Shown in pieces: positions 9,064 through 18,325 of a stretch of 64,000 nt of DNA (its first letter is position 1; each line of letters opens with the position of its first letter). The stretch covers positions 1,054,001 to 1,118,000 of the forward strand of contig NZ_JAHBBK010000001.1 in the NCBI RefSeq assembly GCF_018390515.1. The letters run 5' to 3'. Under the pieces are notes generated by a model. That model did no database searches, was not told the DNA's origin, and saw only the letters and a list, made by a program, of their open reading frames with translations. A program made the translations under genes and the position numbers. The stretch comes from Mucilaginibacter sp. Bleaf8. Its GTDB lineage: Bacteria; Bacteroidota; Bacteroidia; Sphingobacteriales; Sphingobacteriaceae.

Positions 9064-9792
9064 ATGGCACAAAGAGAAATGCCTGCTTCATTTGATTATA
9101 ACTCAACCCGTAGTAAACTTTTATTATCCGAATACGGCCGCAATGTACAAAACATGGTTAAGTACATTGTTAACCTGCCAACTAAAGAAGAGCGTAACCG
9201 CTATGCCAACGTGGTTATTGAGCTGATGGGCTTTTTAAACCCGCATTTACGTGATGTGGCCGATTTTAAACACAAATTATGGGATCACCTGCACATCATA
9301 TCCGATTATAAGATTGATGTGGATTCGCCTTATCCTGTTCCATCGCCCGAGGCTGTTCATTTAAAACCGGAACCTTTAAAATATCCGCATCAGCGTATTA
9401 AGTACAAGCATTACGGCAAAACCATTGAAATGATGATGGATAAAGCCCGCAGCATTGAAGAACCGGCACGCCGCCAGCACATGGTGCAGGCTATAGCTAA
9501 CTTTATGAAGATGGCTTATGTACAATGGAATAAAGATTCGGTAAGCGACGAGAGTATTTTGGCCGATTTGCGCGAACTATCTAACGGCGAACTACAGCTG
9601 GAAGATAATGTGAACCTGAACCGTGTAGAGTACCGCAGCCCTACGCAGGCGGCACGCAACAACAACCCGCGCAACAACAACAATCCGCGTAATAATAACA
9701 ATAACCAAAACCGTAATAATAACAACAATAACCAGAAGCGCAACAATAACAACCAGAACCGCAGCAACGGCGGTGGTTCGCGTAAATATTAA
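9064..9792 (+). CDS. DUF4290 domain protein with an Asn/Arg-rich tail
   Basis: The first 195 residues match the DUF4290 family of Bacteroidota (FDYNSTRSKLLLSEYGRN, then KEERNRYANVVIELMG). Its function is unknown. The last 45 or so residues are almost only Asn, Arg, Lys, Gln and Gly, encoded by AAC/AAT runs, and are probably disordered. The gene sits just before murA, an arrangement I know from many Bacteroidota, which suggests a link to envelope or division processes. A near-perfect hairpin separates the two genes, so they may be transcribed separately. Confidence 0.9.
   Translation: MAQREMPASFDYNSTRSKLLLSEYGRNVQNMVKYIVNLPTKEERNRYANVVIELMGFLNPHLRDVADFKHKLWDHLHIISDYKIDVDSPYPVPSPEAVHLKPEPLKYPHQRIKYKHYGKTIEMMMDKARSIEEPARRQHMVQAIANFMKMAYVQWNKDSVSDESILADLRELSNGELQLEDNVNLNRVEYRSPTQAARNNNPRNNNNPRNNNNNQNRNNNNNNQKRNNNNQNRSNGGGSRKY
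9654..9776 (+). repeat. Low-complexity AAC/AAT tract coding the Asn-rich tail
   Basis: Trinucleotide-like runs of AAC and AAT broken by CGC/CGT and CAG, giving poly-Asn blocks with Arg, Gln and Lys. Such a tract can change length by slippage. Confidence 0.75.
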
Positions 9793-9821
9793 GCTGCTGG
9801 CAGCATTTTACAAATTGTCAT

Positions 9822-9875
9822 TACGGGCATGTAGCTATTTAACCGATAGAACGTTGCCCTTAATGACAATTTTGC
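9822..9875 (+). terminator. Hairpin between DUF4290 gene and murA
   Basis: Arms 9822-9839 and 9855-9872 pair over 18 bases with one mismatch around a 15-base loop. Confidence 0.65.
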
Positions 9876-9997
9876 TTAATAGCTTTTGTATTCTGCAAGC
9901 TATCTAAAACCATTCATCGTTTTTTGCAATTATTATTTAATCTTTGCATAAATTTTACTGCAGGCACCAGCCTGCCCCTTACTGATTATAACATAGT

Positions 9998-11305
9998 ATG
10001 AAAAATGCGTTTGAAATAAATGGTGGTAAACGTTTAAAGGGCGAAATTATACCGCAGGGTGCCAAAAACGAGGCACTGCAAATACTTTCGGCCGTGCTGT
10101 TAACCAGCGAAAAAATCACCATCAGCAATATTCCTGATATTAAAGATGTCAATAAACTGATCGAGCTTTTAGGCGATATGGGGGTAACCGTAGAGCGCCT
10201 TTCGGCAGATACTTATACTTTTGAGGCTGCTAACATCAACCTCGATTTCTTCCAGTCGGAAGCGTTTAAGGCCAAGGGCGGTAGCTTGCGCGGTTCAATC
10301 ATGATTGTGGGTCCGCTGCTGGCCCGCTTTGGTAAAGCATCCATTCCGAAACCCGGAGGTGATAAAATTGGTCGCCGCCGATTGGATACCCATTTTTTGG
10401 GTTTTGAAAAACTGGGCGCTAAATTCAACTACAACCCTGAGGACAGCTTTTACAGTGTAGATGCCACCGATTTGAGGGGCACCTATATCTTGCTTGACGA
10501 AGCTTCGGTAACCGGTACAGCTAACATTGTGATGGCTGCTGTTTTAGCCAAAGGCACAACCACCATATATAATGCAGCTTGTGAGCCCTACCTGCAACAG
10601 CTTTGTAAAATGCTGAACCGCATGGGCGCTAAAATTACAGGCATCGGGTCAAACCTGCTAACTATTGAAGGTGTAACGGAACTGCATGGCACTGAGCACC
10701 GCATGTTGCCGGATATGATCGAGATTGGCTCGTTCATTGGCCTGGCAGCCATGACCGGTTCTGAAATCACTATCAAAGATGTACAGTACAAAGAACTGGG
10801 TATTATTCCTGATGTGTTCCGTCGTTTAGGTATCAAAATGGAACTGCGCGGCGACGATATTTTCATTCCGGCTCAGGATCATTACGAAATTGAAACGTTT
10901 ATTGACGGCTCCATCATGACCATTGCTGACGCACCGTGGCCAGGCTTTACGCCCGACCTGCTGAGCATTGTACTGGTTGTAGCTATACAAGCAAAAGGTT
11001 CTGTACTGATACATCAAAAGATGTTTGAGAGCCGCTTGTTCTTTGTGGACAAGTTGCTGGATATGGGTGCGCAAATCATCCTGTGCGATCCGCACCGCGC
11101 TACAGTCATTGGCTTGGATAAGCAGGTGCAGCTGCGTGGTATATCCATGACTTCGCCTGACATCCGCGCCGGTGTTTCCCTGCTTATAGCTGCTTTATCG
11201 GCACAGGGCAAATCAACCATTTACAACATTGAGCAGATTGAGCGCGGCTACCAGCATATTGACGAACGCTTAAGGGCATTAGGTGCAGACATTGTACGTG
11301 TCTGA
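9998..11305 (+). CDS. murA: UDP-N-acetylglucosamine 1-carboxyvinyltransferase with Asp at the fosfomycin-target position
   Basis: Transfers enolpyruvate from PEP to UDP-GlcNAc, the first committed step of peptidoglycan synthesis in the cytoplasm. The 435-residue length and the EPSP-synthase-like double domain are standard. Substrate-site motifs include GAKNEAL (residues 21-27) and RGSIMIVGPLLARFG. The active-site loop reads PKPGGDKIGRRRLD: residue 122 is Asp where E. coli MurA has Cys115, the residue alkylated by fosfomycin. Asp at this place gives natural fosfomycin resistance in Mycobacterium and Chlamydia (established), so reduced sensitivity is inferred here. A clear terminator follows. 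Confidence 0.97.
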   Translation: MKNAFEINGGKRLKGEIIPQGAKNEALQILSAVLLTSEKITISNIPDIKDVNKLIELLGDMGVTVERLSADTYTFEAANINLDFFQSEAFKAKGGSLRGSIMIVGPLLARFGKASIPKPGGDKIGRRRLDTHFLGFEKLGAKFNYNPEDSFYSVDATDLRGTYILLDEASVTGTANIVMAAVLAKGTTTIYNAACEPYLQQLCKMLNRMGAKITGIGSNLLTIEGVTELHGTEHRMLPDMIEIGSFIGLAAMTGSEITIKDVQYKELGIIPDVFRRLGIKMELRGDDIFIPAQDHYEIETFIDGSIMTIADAPWPGFTPDLLSIVLVVAIQAKGSVLIHQKMFESRLFFVDKLLDMGAQIILCDPHRATVIGLDKQVQLRGISMTSPDIRAGVSLLIAALSAQGKSTIYNIEQIERGYQHIDERLRALGADIVRV

Positions 11306-11330
11306 TGATAAATAAAACAGTATTTATTAA

Positions 11331-11359
11331 CCACTGCCCCAACCGGCAGTGGTTTTTTT
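11331..11359 (+). terminator. Rho-independent terminator of murA
   Basis: CCACTGCC (11331-11338) pairs with GGCAGTGG (11345-11352), followed by seven T residues. Confidence 0.88.
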
Positions 11360-11393
11360 ATTTTTATGTAAACCTGAACACATAACAAACCTT

Positions 11394-12626
11394 ATGATTT
11401 CCTATACCATAAAACTCTATAAAGATGCATACCATGGGCTGTCGCGCAACAGCTGGTATCTATCATTGGTAATGCTGGTTAATCGCAGCGGCACTATGGT
11501 TGTGCCGTTCATGACTATTTACTGCACGCAGCAGCTGCACTTTAGCATTATACAAGCCGGTATTATTATGGCGCTGTTCGGCGCAGGCGCCTTAACCGGT
11601 GCCTTTATAGGTGGTAAAATAACCGATAAGTATGGTTTTTACGATGTGCAGGTTGGTGCGCTGCTAAGCGGCGGTTTATTATTTATGCTTTTAGGGTTGC
11701 AACAAAGCTTTGCAGGAATATGCATTGTTACGTTTATACTGAGCCTTTGTAATGATTCATTCAGGCCGGCTAATTCAACTGCTATCGCGCATTATAGTAC
11801 TGATGCATCACGTACCCGTTCCTACTCTTTAAACCGGCTTGCCGTAAACCTGGGCTGGGCTTGCGGCGGGGCGTTAGGCGGCTTTTTGGCTTCAGTAAAC
11901 TATCACCTGCTTTTTTGGGTGGATGGATGCACCAATATCTTGTCTGCAGTACTGCTGCTCATACTCATGCCCAGATCTGTTTATAAAAAGCCGGTTGCCA
12001 TTAAAACACACGAGCCGCAACAAGTACAATCACCTTACCGCGATGGTGAGTACCTTACCTTCATTGCCCTTACCGCGTTGTTTGGTGCCTGCTTTTTTCA
12101 GTTGTTTACCATGCAGCCTGTGTTTTATAAAAGCCAGTGGCATTTGAATGAACAGTTTATCGGTTTTTTAATGGCGCTGAACGGCGTGCTTATTATTATA
12201 GTTGAGATGATACTGGTGCAGCGATTGGAAGGCAGAAGGCCTGCGCTCAATTATATCAGTGCCGGTGTGCTGGTGTCAGGAATTGGTTTTGCCATACTTA
12301 ACACTATGCCGCCGGGTATTTGGACAGCTTTGTTTGTGGTGCTGTTAATCACGCTGGGCGAGATATTGAGTATGCCTTTCATGAACGCGTTTTGGATTGC
12401 CCGTACTACCAACAATAACCGTGGCGGGTACGCGGCATTGTATTCGATGGCATGGTCTATTGCCCAAATTATTGCGCCTGCTTTAGGCAGCCAGCTTATT
12501 TTACATGGCGGATACGATTTGCTTTGGTGGGTGTTAGGCGGAACCTGCTTAGTGACTTCTGTTGGCTTTATATGGTTATACAAATTCCGGAATCAAACAC
12601 CTTTAGCGGGCAAATTGGCCAATTGA
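11394..12626 (+). CDS. Major facilitator superfamily transporter
   Basis: Inner-membrane secondary transporter of 410 residues with about 12 hydrophobic segments. The loop between the second and third segments has the MFS signature as GGKITDKYGFY. I chose the ATG at 11394 because an upstream in-frame start at 11349 falls inside the murA terminator. The overall pattern resembles the MdtH-like drug-efflux branch, but no residue proves a substrate. The HAD gene follows after 70 bases and may share its transcript. Confidence 0.88.
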   Translation: MISYTIKLYKDAYHGLSRNSWYLSLVMLVNRSGTMVVPFMTIYCTQQLHFSIIQAGIIMALFGAGALTGAFIGGKITDKYGFYDVQVGALLSGGLLFMLLGLQQSFAGICIVTFILSLCNDSFRPANSTAIAHYSTDASRTRSYSLNRLAVNLGWACGGALGGFLASVNYHLLFWVDGCTNILSAVLLLILMPRSVYKKPVAIKTHEPQQVQSPYRDGEYLTFIALTALFGACFFQLFTMQPVFYKSQWHLNEQFIGFLMALNGVLIIIVEMILVQRLEGRRPALNYISAGVLVSGIGFAILNTMPPGIWTALFVVLLITLGEILSMPFMNAFWIARTTNNNRGGYAALYSMAWSIAQIIAPALGSQLILHGGYDLLWWVLGGTCLVTSVGFIWLYKFRNQTPLAGKLAN

Positions 12627-12696
12627 TTTCAGTTAAACACAATATATTAAAACCCTAACAGTAACTCCCGGTTGTATCAGAACCAACATTGTAAAT

Positions 12697-13332
12697 ATGA
12701 TCAAAGCCCTGATATTAGATTTAGATAACACCATCTATCCGGTTGAATCTATTAGTGACGAACTGTTTGTACCGCTGTACGACTTGATGGAGCAGTACCG
12801 CGATGAGGTTGGTGAAGACACGCTGCAGGAAGCCAAACAGGAAATGATGAAAGTAGCTTTCCAGAAAGTGGCAGACAAGCACCAGTTCCCCGAAGAATTG
12901 AAGAAAAAAGGTGTGGCCTTGTTAAGCGACCTCACCTATGAGGGCAACATGACGCCCTTTGAAGATTACAGCGAACTGCAAAACCTGGCCACCGACAAAC
13001 ATTTGGTTACCATGGGATTTACCAAAATGCAATGGCGCAAAGTTGATAAGCTGAATTTAAGACCAGACTTTATAGAAATTGTAGTAAACGACCCTGAAAC
13101 AACAGAAGGCACCAAAAAGGAGGTTTTTCAGGATATTATGCAGAAACACAACTACCAGCCAAACGAAGTATTAGTTATTGGCGACGATCCAAATTCTGAA
13201 ATAAAGGCAGGCAAGGACCTGGGTATGATAACTGTTTTATATGACCGTAAAGGCGAATACGGTACCGATCAGTCAGATTATAAAATTGCCAGCTTTACTG
13301 AGCTTAAATCCTTACCGCTTGAAATTAGCTGA
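12697..13332 (+). CDS. HAD-superfamily hydrolase
   Basis: Phosphatase-like protein of 211 residues. The nucleophile motif is at the N-terminus (ILDLDNTIYP, Asp pair at residues 7 and 9). Motif IV is seen as VLVIGDDPNSEIKAGKDLG, and a Thr/Lys motif II/III lies between (VTMGFTKMQWRKVDK). The helical cap between them is short. This pattern fits small phosphoglycolate/sugar-phosphate type phosphatases, but substrate is unknown. The stop overlaps a bidirectional terminator shared with the convergent DinB gene. Confidence 0.85.
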   Translation: MIKALILDLDNTIYPVESISDELFVPLYDLMEQYRDEVGEDTLQEAKQEMMKVAFQKVADKHQFPEELKKKGVALLSDLTYEGNMTPFEDYSELQNLATDKHLVTMGFTKMQWRKVDKLNLRPDFIEIVVNDPETTEGTKKEVFQDIMQKHNYQPNEVLVIGDDPNSEIKAGKDLGMITVLYDRKGEYGTDQSDYKIASFTELKSLPLEIS

Positions 13333-13358
13333 GTCTAAAAACTAAGACTCAGCTTTTA
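13327..13358. terminator. Bidirectional terminator between convergent genes
   Basis: AGCTGAGTCT and AGACTCAGCT form a 10-bp stem that includes the stop region of the HAD gene and abuts the DinB stop. T-runs are present in both directions. Confidence 0.75.
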
Positions 13359-13854
13359 AAACCTGCACGGTAACCAGTAATTGCCCTACATGGCGCATAG
13401 TATGCTCTGCGGAGTGCACATACAGGCCTATTTGGGTGGATGGCACCTGTGCGCGGCCTACACCTCTTACATCCGTTAAGTGTTGTTCGTCAGCTTGCCT
13501 TAACTGCGCTAAGGCAACGTCTACCTGGTGGGCAAATGCGGCAATTAATGCATCCCTACCTGGCGCATTCTCGTAAGGCTTGCCCTCGCTTTGCAAAGCA
13601 GCAAGTTGGGCATTAGACAAGGCTTCTGCCCTGGCGTAAGTAAACAAACGATCCAGCACGCCTGTAAGGTGCTGTAAATGGAAACCCGGCGAAGCCATTC
13701 CCGCTACTTTTTGCCAAAGCTTCTCTTCCGGAAAATTCTGCATTAACTCTACCACTTCTTCTCGTGCCTGGAGCAAGGCATGCGCTATGGGTTGCAGCAA
13801 GGCAGGTACATCAGGCAGCGGGCCCCGCAGCCATACTTCAGATTTGTTGCTCAT
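13342..13854 (-). CDS. DinB-family putative metalloprotein
   Basis: Four-helix-bundle protein of 170 residues. Two of the expected metal-binding His positions are visible in FHLQHLTGVLDRLF (residues about 57-70) and in SAEHTMRHVGQLL near the C-terminus. DinB-like proteins include thiol transferases and damage-inducible proteins of unknown role; nothing here narrows it further. It is a single gene reading toward the HAD hydrolase. A CAAACATA sequence at 13915-13922 could be its -7 box on the minus strand. Confidence 0.8.
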   Translation of the reverse strand: MSNKSEVWLRGPLPDVPALLQPIAHALLQAREEVVELMQNFPEEKLWQKVAGMASPGFHLQHLTGVLDRLFTYARAEALSNAQLAALQSEGKPYENAPGRDALIAAFAHQVDVALAQLRQADEQHLTDVRGVGRAQVPSTQIGLYVHSAEHTMRHVGQLLVTVQVLKAES

Positions 13855-14033
13855 ATCAATATTGGTTAATATTCAATTGTTGTTTTACTGACTTTAATAC
13901 GCCTGGTGGCATTACAAACATAACCATCCTAAGCCACCGGTATACCATCCGTGTAAAGCTTTACAATTGCCTGTAATTTCTTTTTAATTAATTTATAAAA
14001 CCATTTATTAACAAGCTGCTTTTCTATGTATCT

Positions 14034-15590
14034 ATGAAAAAGCATTTACTACTTATATGCTTGCTGGCTATATGCATTGCCAACAGCAAAGCTCAGCAGC
14101 TTACCGGCCCCATACACGAAAAATTCACCATGCGTGTGGTAGCCGCTAAATTAAGCGACCCCTGGGAAATAACTTACGGCCCCGATAATTATTTGTGGAT
14201 TACCGAAGCAAAGGGATACCGCGTAAGCCGCATTAACCCGGCAACGGGCAGTAAAACCGTTTTGCTTGATCTGAACGGCGAAAGAAAGTTCCCACGGTAT
14301 GACCGCATGCCCAAGGGCAGTAATCGTAAACCATGGCCGCAGGGTGGCTTAATGGGCATGGCTCTGCATCCGCAATTGTTAAAAGGACAGCCATATGTTT
14401 ACCTGGCCTATGTGTATTATTTTGAAGGGGCCGATAGCACTGGTGACGGATGTAAAGTGAATTACGGCGGCTGTTTCTTTAAAACCAAGATTGTGCGATA
14501 TGAATATAATGCGTCAACGCAAAAATTATTTAACCCGATAACACTATGTGATACCATACCCAACAGCAGTGACCACAACAGCGGCCGCCTGCTGATTGCC
14601 CCTGTCGGTAACAAAAGCTACCTATTCTATACTGTAGGTGATTTAGGCGCAGGCCAGTTTGATAACGGCGGCAGGCCTAACCATGCACAAGAAAAAAACG
14701 TTTACGAGGGTAAAGTACTGCGCTTCAATTTATCGCCCGATGCCAATACCGATGCTGGCGACAAATGGGTACCCGATGACAATCCATTTAACGGCAGCAG
14801 GCAAAATGCGGTTTGGAGCTATGGGCACCGCAATGCACAGGGATTAAGCTATGGTGTTATTAACGGTAAAGGCTACATCTATTCTTCGGAACATGGCCCC
14901 TACTCTGATGATGAAATTAACATTATTGAAAAGGGAAAGAACTATGGACATCCTTTAATTATCGGTTATGCAGATGGTAACTACAATGGCCTTGCAGCGA
15001 GTGTGTCTGACCGCGAAAGCTTGCCCGATCGCTGGCATACCACCTATCCTTTAATTGAGGATGAGAAAGCAAATGCAAAACGTATTGGCGCTACTGTTTA
15101 TCGCGATCCGATATTGAGTTTGAATCCAAACAACCATACTATGCTAACGGATTTGTTCAACAAAGTTTTATCTCATCAGGATAACGGCGGCTGGCCTTCC
15201 GAAGCACCAAGTAGTATAGATGTGTATACATCAGCGGCAATCCCAGGCTGGCAAAACTCCTTACTGATACCTACTTTAAAGGGGCATAAACTTATCCGCG
15301 TAAAACTGAATACAACAGGCAACAAAACCGTTGGCGATACGCTCACCTACTTCAGTGCGGATGTGAGATACCGTGATATAGCCATATCGCCTGATGGTAA
15401 AAAGCTTTACCTGGCAACAGACAGCTCCTCAGTAAGCTCAGGCCCATCCAAGCAAAACCCGGATGAGGTACAAATTAAAGGAGCTATACTGGAGTTTACC
15501 TATGCCGGTCAGGATAACGGACAAAGCCAACCAGCACAAAGCCCGATGCAAAAAGAAAAGGCCACAGACTGTAAGCGTAATGGTAAATAA
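14034..15590 (+). CDS. Secreted PQQ-type glucose/sorbosone dehydrogenase-like protein
   Basis: Begins with a signal peptide (MKKHLLLICLLAICIANSKA), so it is exported to the periplasm or beyond. The 518-residue body is a beta-propeller of the GSDH type. Landmarks are DPWEITYGPDNYLWITE, the QGGLMGMALHPQ loop, GHRNAQGL and SSEHGPYSDDEINIIEKG, the last two holding the catalytic His and Ca/PQQ-site residues in characterised enzymes. It probably oxidises a sugar or a polyol with a bound quinone cofactor; the substrate is unknown. It seems to be a lone gene. Confidence 0.88.
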   Translation: MKKHLLLICLLAICIANSKAQQLTGPIHEKFTMRVVAAKLSDPWEITYGPDNYLWITEAKGYRVSRINPATGSKTVLLDLNGERKFPRYDRMPKGSNRKPWPQGGLMGMALHPQLLKGQPYVYLAYVYYFEGADSTGDGCKVNYGGCFFKTKIVRYEYNASTQKLFNPITLCDTIPNSSDHNSGRLLIAPVGNKSYLFYTVGDLGAGQFDNGGRPNHAQEKNVYEGKVLRFNLSPDANTDAGDKWVPDDNPFNGSRQNAVWSYGHRNAQGLSYGVINGKGYIYSSEHGPYSDDEINIIEKGKNYGHPLIIGYADGNYNGLAASVSDRESLPDRWHTTYPLIEDEKANAKRIGATVYRDPILSLNPNNHTMLTDLFNKVLSHQDNGGWPSEAPSSIDVYTSAAIPGWQNSLLIPTLKGHKLIRVKLNTTGNKTVGDTLTYFSADVRYRDIAISPDGKKLYLATDSSSVSSGPSKQNPDEVQIKGAILEFTYAGQDNGQSQPAQSPMQKEKATDCKRNGK

Positions 15591-15679
15591 CCATCAGGTT
15601 ATTAGCTAAATTTTACCACTTGTTAAAGTAATGGTATAGGTATTGCTTATAACAGTCGTACTTATATTAAAATCTACAT

Positions 15680-17221
15680 ATGATACTTGATACACTTCGC
15701 ATTCCTAAAACAAAATTCCCAGCTTGGCTACTGGTAATTTGTGCATTTTTAGTTATTACTGCCGAGAGTTGTAAGAAAAAACGCTCTGATATGGCGCAAA
15801 CCATATATAAGGTAAACAAAAACAAGGCTTTTAACAAAGTAACACCTGAAGGATTTGAGCCAGTTTTCCAGAAAGTACTGGCCGAAAAAAAGGCCAAACT
15901 GGCTAATCCGAAACTCATTACCGGCTTTTATGAAGGTAACGGCTATGATCCGGTTTTAATACTGGATCACATGGAGGGCGATGACCTGAAATCGATAACC
16001 AATTATTTACAGCATGCCAGCGATCATGGTTTGGATCCTAAAATTTTTCAGGCCCAGCAAATAACCGATCTGGTGAACAAATTTTACAGCAAAGATGGTA
16101 TCAAAACCACCGAAGAAGCCTATCAAACTATGGCCGAGCTGGAAGTTACCCTGGCAAATTCTATAATCAATTACTCGAACGCTATGCAGTACGGGTTGAT
16201 TAGTCCGCGTAAAATTTATGCACGTTACTACACGGAAACCAAACGCCCGGATAGTACTGCTATGCTGCAGGTTTTTAAAGTGCCACAGCTAAAAAACTTT
16301 TTAGACAGCATTCAGCCTAAAGACCCACAATACCTGGCTTTGCAAAAAGCTTTAAAAAGCAATGTACAGGTACCCGGCATGTCAACCGAAGAATCGGATC
16401 GAATTCTGAAAGTAAATTTAGAGCGCCTGCGCTGGAAAAACAAGCCGACACAAAGTGAGTATGTAATTGTAAACATTGCCGACTACAGCCTGAATGTAAT
16501 GAAACAAGGCAAATCTGCTTTAACTATGAAGGTTTGTGTAGGCGAAGGCCGTAATATTGACCGTACAGATAACCTGACAGAGTATGACGAAAGCGATAAA
16601 GTAGACCGCCCTTTCTCACGCGAAACCCCACAGCTAAACAGCATGATTTACTCGGCACAGGTAAACCCGGTTTGGAATATTCCGGAAAGTATTGCCAGCA
16701 AAGAAATCATGAAACATGCCGCTGCCGATCCATATTATCTATCAAACGAAAATATTGATGTTTACAAAAACGGCGCAAAGGTAGAAGACCCCGAAACCAT
16801 CGACTGGGCATCAGCTGGCGATGGCTACTCCTTTAAACAGCGCCCTGGTGATAATAACGCTTTAGGTAAAATTAAATTCCTGTTCAAAAACAAAAGCAGT
16901 GTTTACCTGCACGATACCCCTGCTAAACTGGCCTTTAACAAAACAATGCGCGCAGTAAGCCATGGTTGTGTACGTGTAGAAAAGCCTCTGGAATTAGCTC
17001 ATGCATTATTTGGCGATAGCAACAAGTATCAGACCATTGAAACAGCAATGAACGAGAACAACCCTGAGCCAACCGACTTATCGCTGCCCCGCAAAATGCC
17101 GGTATACCTTACCTATATAACCTGCTGGCAAGATAGTAATGGTACCTTACAGTTCAGACCAGATGTTTACGGTTTAGATATTGTACTGTTTGCACACATG
17201 AAAAGATTGCTAACTGCATAA
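15680..17221 (+). CDS. L,D-transpeptidase (YcbB/LdtD-like), probable lipoprotein
   Basis: Cross-links or modifies peptidoglycan at meso-diaminopimelate residues on the periplasmic side. The N-terminal hydrophobic segment ends in ITAESC, a possible lipobox. The catalytic YkuD domain lies in the last third: HDTPAKLAFNKTMRAVSHGCVRVEKP, where SHGC holds the nucleophile Cys. The preceding 300 residues resemble the scaffold of LdtD-type enzymes (a peptidoglycan-binding/helical subdomain). The 513-residue length fits. It converges on a second L,D-transpeptidase with a shared terminator. Confidence 0.92.
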   Translation: MILDTLRIPKTKFPAWLLVICAFLVITAESCKKKRSDMAQTIYKVNKNKAFNKVTPEGFEPVFQKVLAEKKAKLANPKLITGFYEGNGYDPVLILDHMEGDDLKSITNYLQHASDHGLDPKIFQAQQITDLVNKFYSKDGIKTTEEAYQTMAELEVTLANSIINYSNAMQYGLISPRKIYARYYTETKRPDSTAMLQVFKVPQLKNFLDSIQPKDPQYLALQKALKSNVQVPGMSTEESDRILKVNLERLRWKNKPTQSEYVIVNIADYSLNVMKQGKSALTMKVCVGEGRNIDRTDNLTEYDESDKVDRPFSRETPQLNSMIYSAQVNPVWNIPESIASKEIMKHAAADPYYLSNENIDVYKNGAKVEDPETIDWASAGDGYSFKQRPGDNNALGKIKFLFKNKSSVYLHDTPAKLAFNKTMRAVSHGCVRVEKPLELAHALFGDSNKYQTIETAMNENNPEPTDLSLPRKMPVYLTYITCWQDSNGTLQFRPDVYGLDIVLFAHMKRLLTA

Positions 17222-17234
17222 AAAAGCTCTTAAC

Positions 17235-17272
17235 AAAAAAAGCCTGATGGATAATCCATCAGGCTTTTTTTG
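17235..17272. terminator. Bidirectional terminator between two L,D-transpeptidase genes
   Basis: Perfect 17-bp stem (arms 17235-17251 and 17255-17271) with A/T tracts on both outer sides, serving both convergent genes. Confidence 0.9.
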
Positions 17273-17286
17273 TTATACAATTAGTA

Positions 17287-18099
17287 TTATAAAGCAGCTC
17301 TTAATACTTGCTGACTGCTGTTGGTATCTGGAACAGCAAAGTTTGATGCAAAAGCATTGTTCAGATATTTAGAGGTATAAGCGTTGCTGTTGGCGTTGAT
17401 GAACAACATATTTTTACCTTTAATCAGATCGATGATTTGATTACTAACCTCAGGCGATACTGCAGGGCAACCAAAGCTACGGCCCAAACGACCTAACTGG
17501 TTAATGGTACTTTGGCATACATAAGCTGCAGCATGTAAAACTACAGCACGTGCGCGGGCATTGCTATTGAACCCAGCATCCATACCGTCCAGCTTTAAAG
17601 AACGGCCATGTTTACCAAAGTAAATACCATCAGTTACATAAAAACCTAAACTGCTTTGATGTGAATCGGCAGTATTAGAAAACTGCGTAGCTACATCATT
17701 GCCACTTCCTTGTCCGTGTGCAACCCATGTATTTAACAGCAGTTGTTTCTTTGCCAAATCCACAATCCACATACGTTTTTCGCGGCTTGGTTTGTTAAAG
17801 TCAACTATGGTAATAATGCTGCTATTATCATTCAGCTTATGATTTTGTTTCAGGTTATAATAACCGGTTACTGCTTTCTCAAACACTGTATAATCTAAAC
17901 CAGATGTCATCAAATTGGCGCTTTGGTAAATTGTATTTACATAAGTGCCGTAAGCAGATACAATAGGTGCATTCTTAACTGCTGCCGGGTCGTTTTTTGA
18001 CTTAGAAATATTAGTATGGGTAGCAGCAGAACGCCAGCTGATGATGATAATTGATAAGACTAAAACGATACTTGTAATCCACCAAAAATTCTTCTTCAT
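17287..18099 (-). CDS. Murein L,D-transpeptidase catalytic domain family protein (YkuD_2 type)
   Basis: Protein of 270 residues with an N-terminal membrane anchor or signal (residues 5-25). The domain is the short L,D-transpeptidase relative seen in many Gram-negative bacteria. Motifs are LLLNTWVAHGQGSGND, SSLGFYVTDGIYFGKHG, ARAVVLHAAAYV and the catalytic GRSFGCPAVSPE, where Cys is the predicted nucleophile. It likely acts in the periplasm on peptidoglycan. It converges with the larger L,D-transpeptidase; the two are different subfamilies, not a duplication. Confidence 0.9.
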   Translation of the reverse strand: MKKNFWWITSIVLVLSIIIISWRSAATHTNISKSKNDPAAVKNAPIVSAYGTYVNTIYQSANLMTSGLDYTVFEKAVTGYYNLKQNHKLNDNSSIITIVDFNKPSREKRMWIVDLAKKQLLLNTWVAHGQGSGNDVATQFSNTADSHQSSLGFYVTDGIYFGKHGRSLKLDGMDAGFNSNARARAVVLHAAAYVCQSTINQLGRLGRSFGCPAVSPEVSNQIIDLIKGKNMLFINANSNAYTSKYLNNAFASNFAVPDTNSSQQVLRAAL

Positions 18100-18184
18100 A
18101 TTGTCCGTTGATTAGTTTAAAAAATTAATTAAGCTAAAAGTCAACAGGTTTAAGTTAGGTTATAATTGCCGTGTGATTGTAGTA

Positions 18185-18192
18185 CAAATATA
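18185..18192 (-). promoter_or_regulatory. Candidate -7 box of the YkuD_2 gene
   Basis: CAAATATA is the minus-strand form of TAnnTTTG and lies 86 bases before the start codon. No clear -33 element is visible. Confidence 0.35.
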
Positions 18193-18325
18193 ACAAGGAT
18201 TTTACATCCGATAGTCATCTATTTATCACGAAATTTAATTTTTGGTTAAACTTCGTGATAAATATAAATGCCTTCTTTTAAAGAAATGTAACGTTGCTAT
18301 AATACTATAACGCTACAAATATTAA

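Noticed and set aside
9516..9767. Antisense frame rich in Leu and Arg
   Set aside because: It is the complement of the Asn-rich AAC/AAT tract of the DUF4290 gene and has no other feature.
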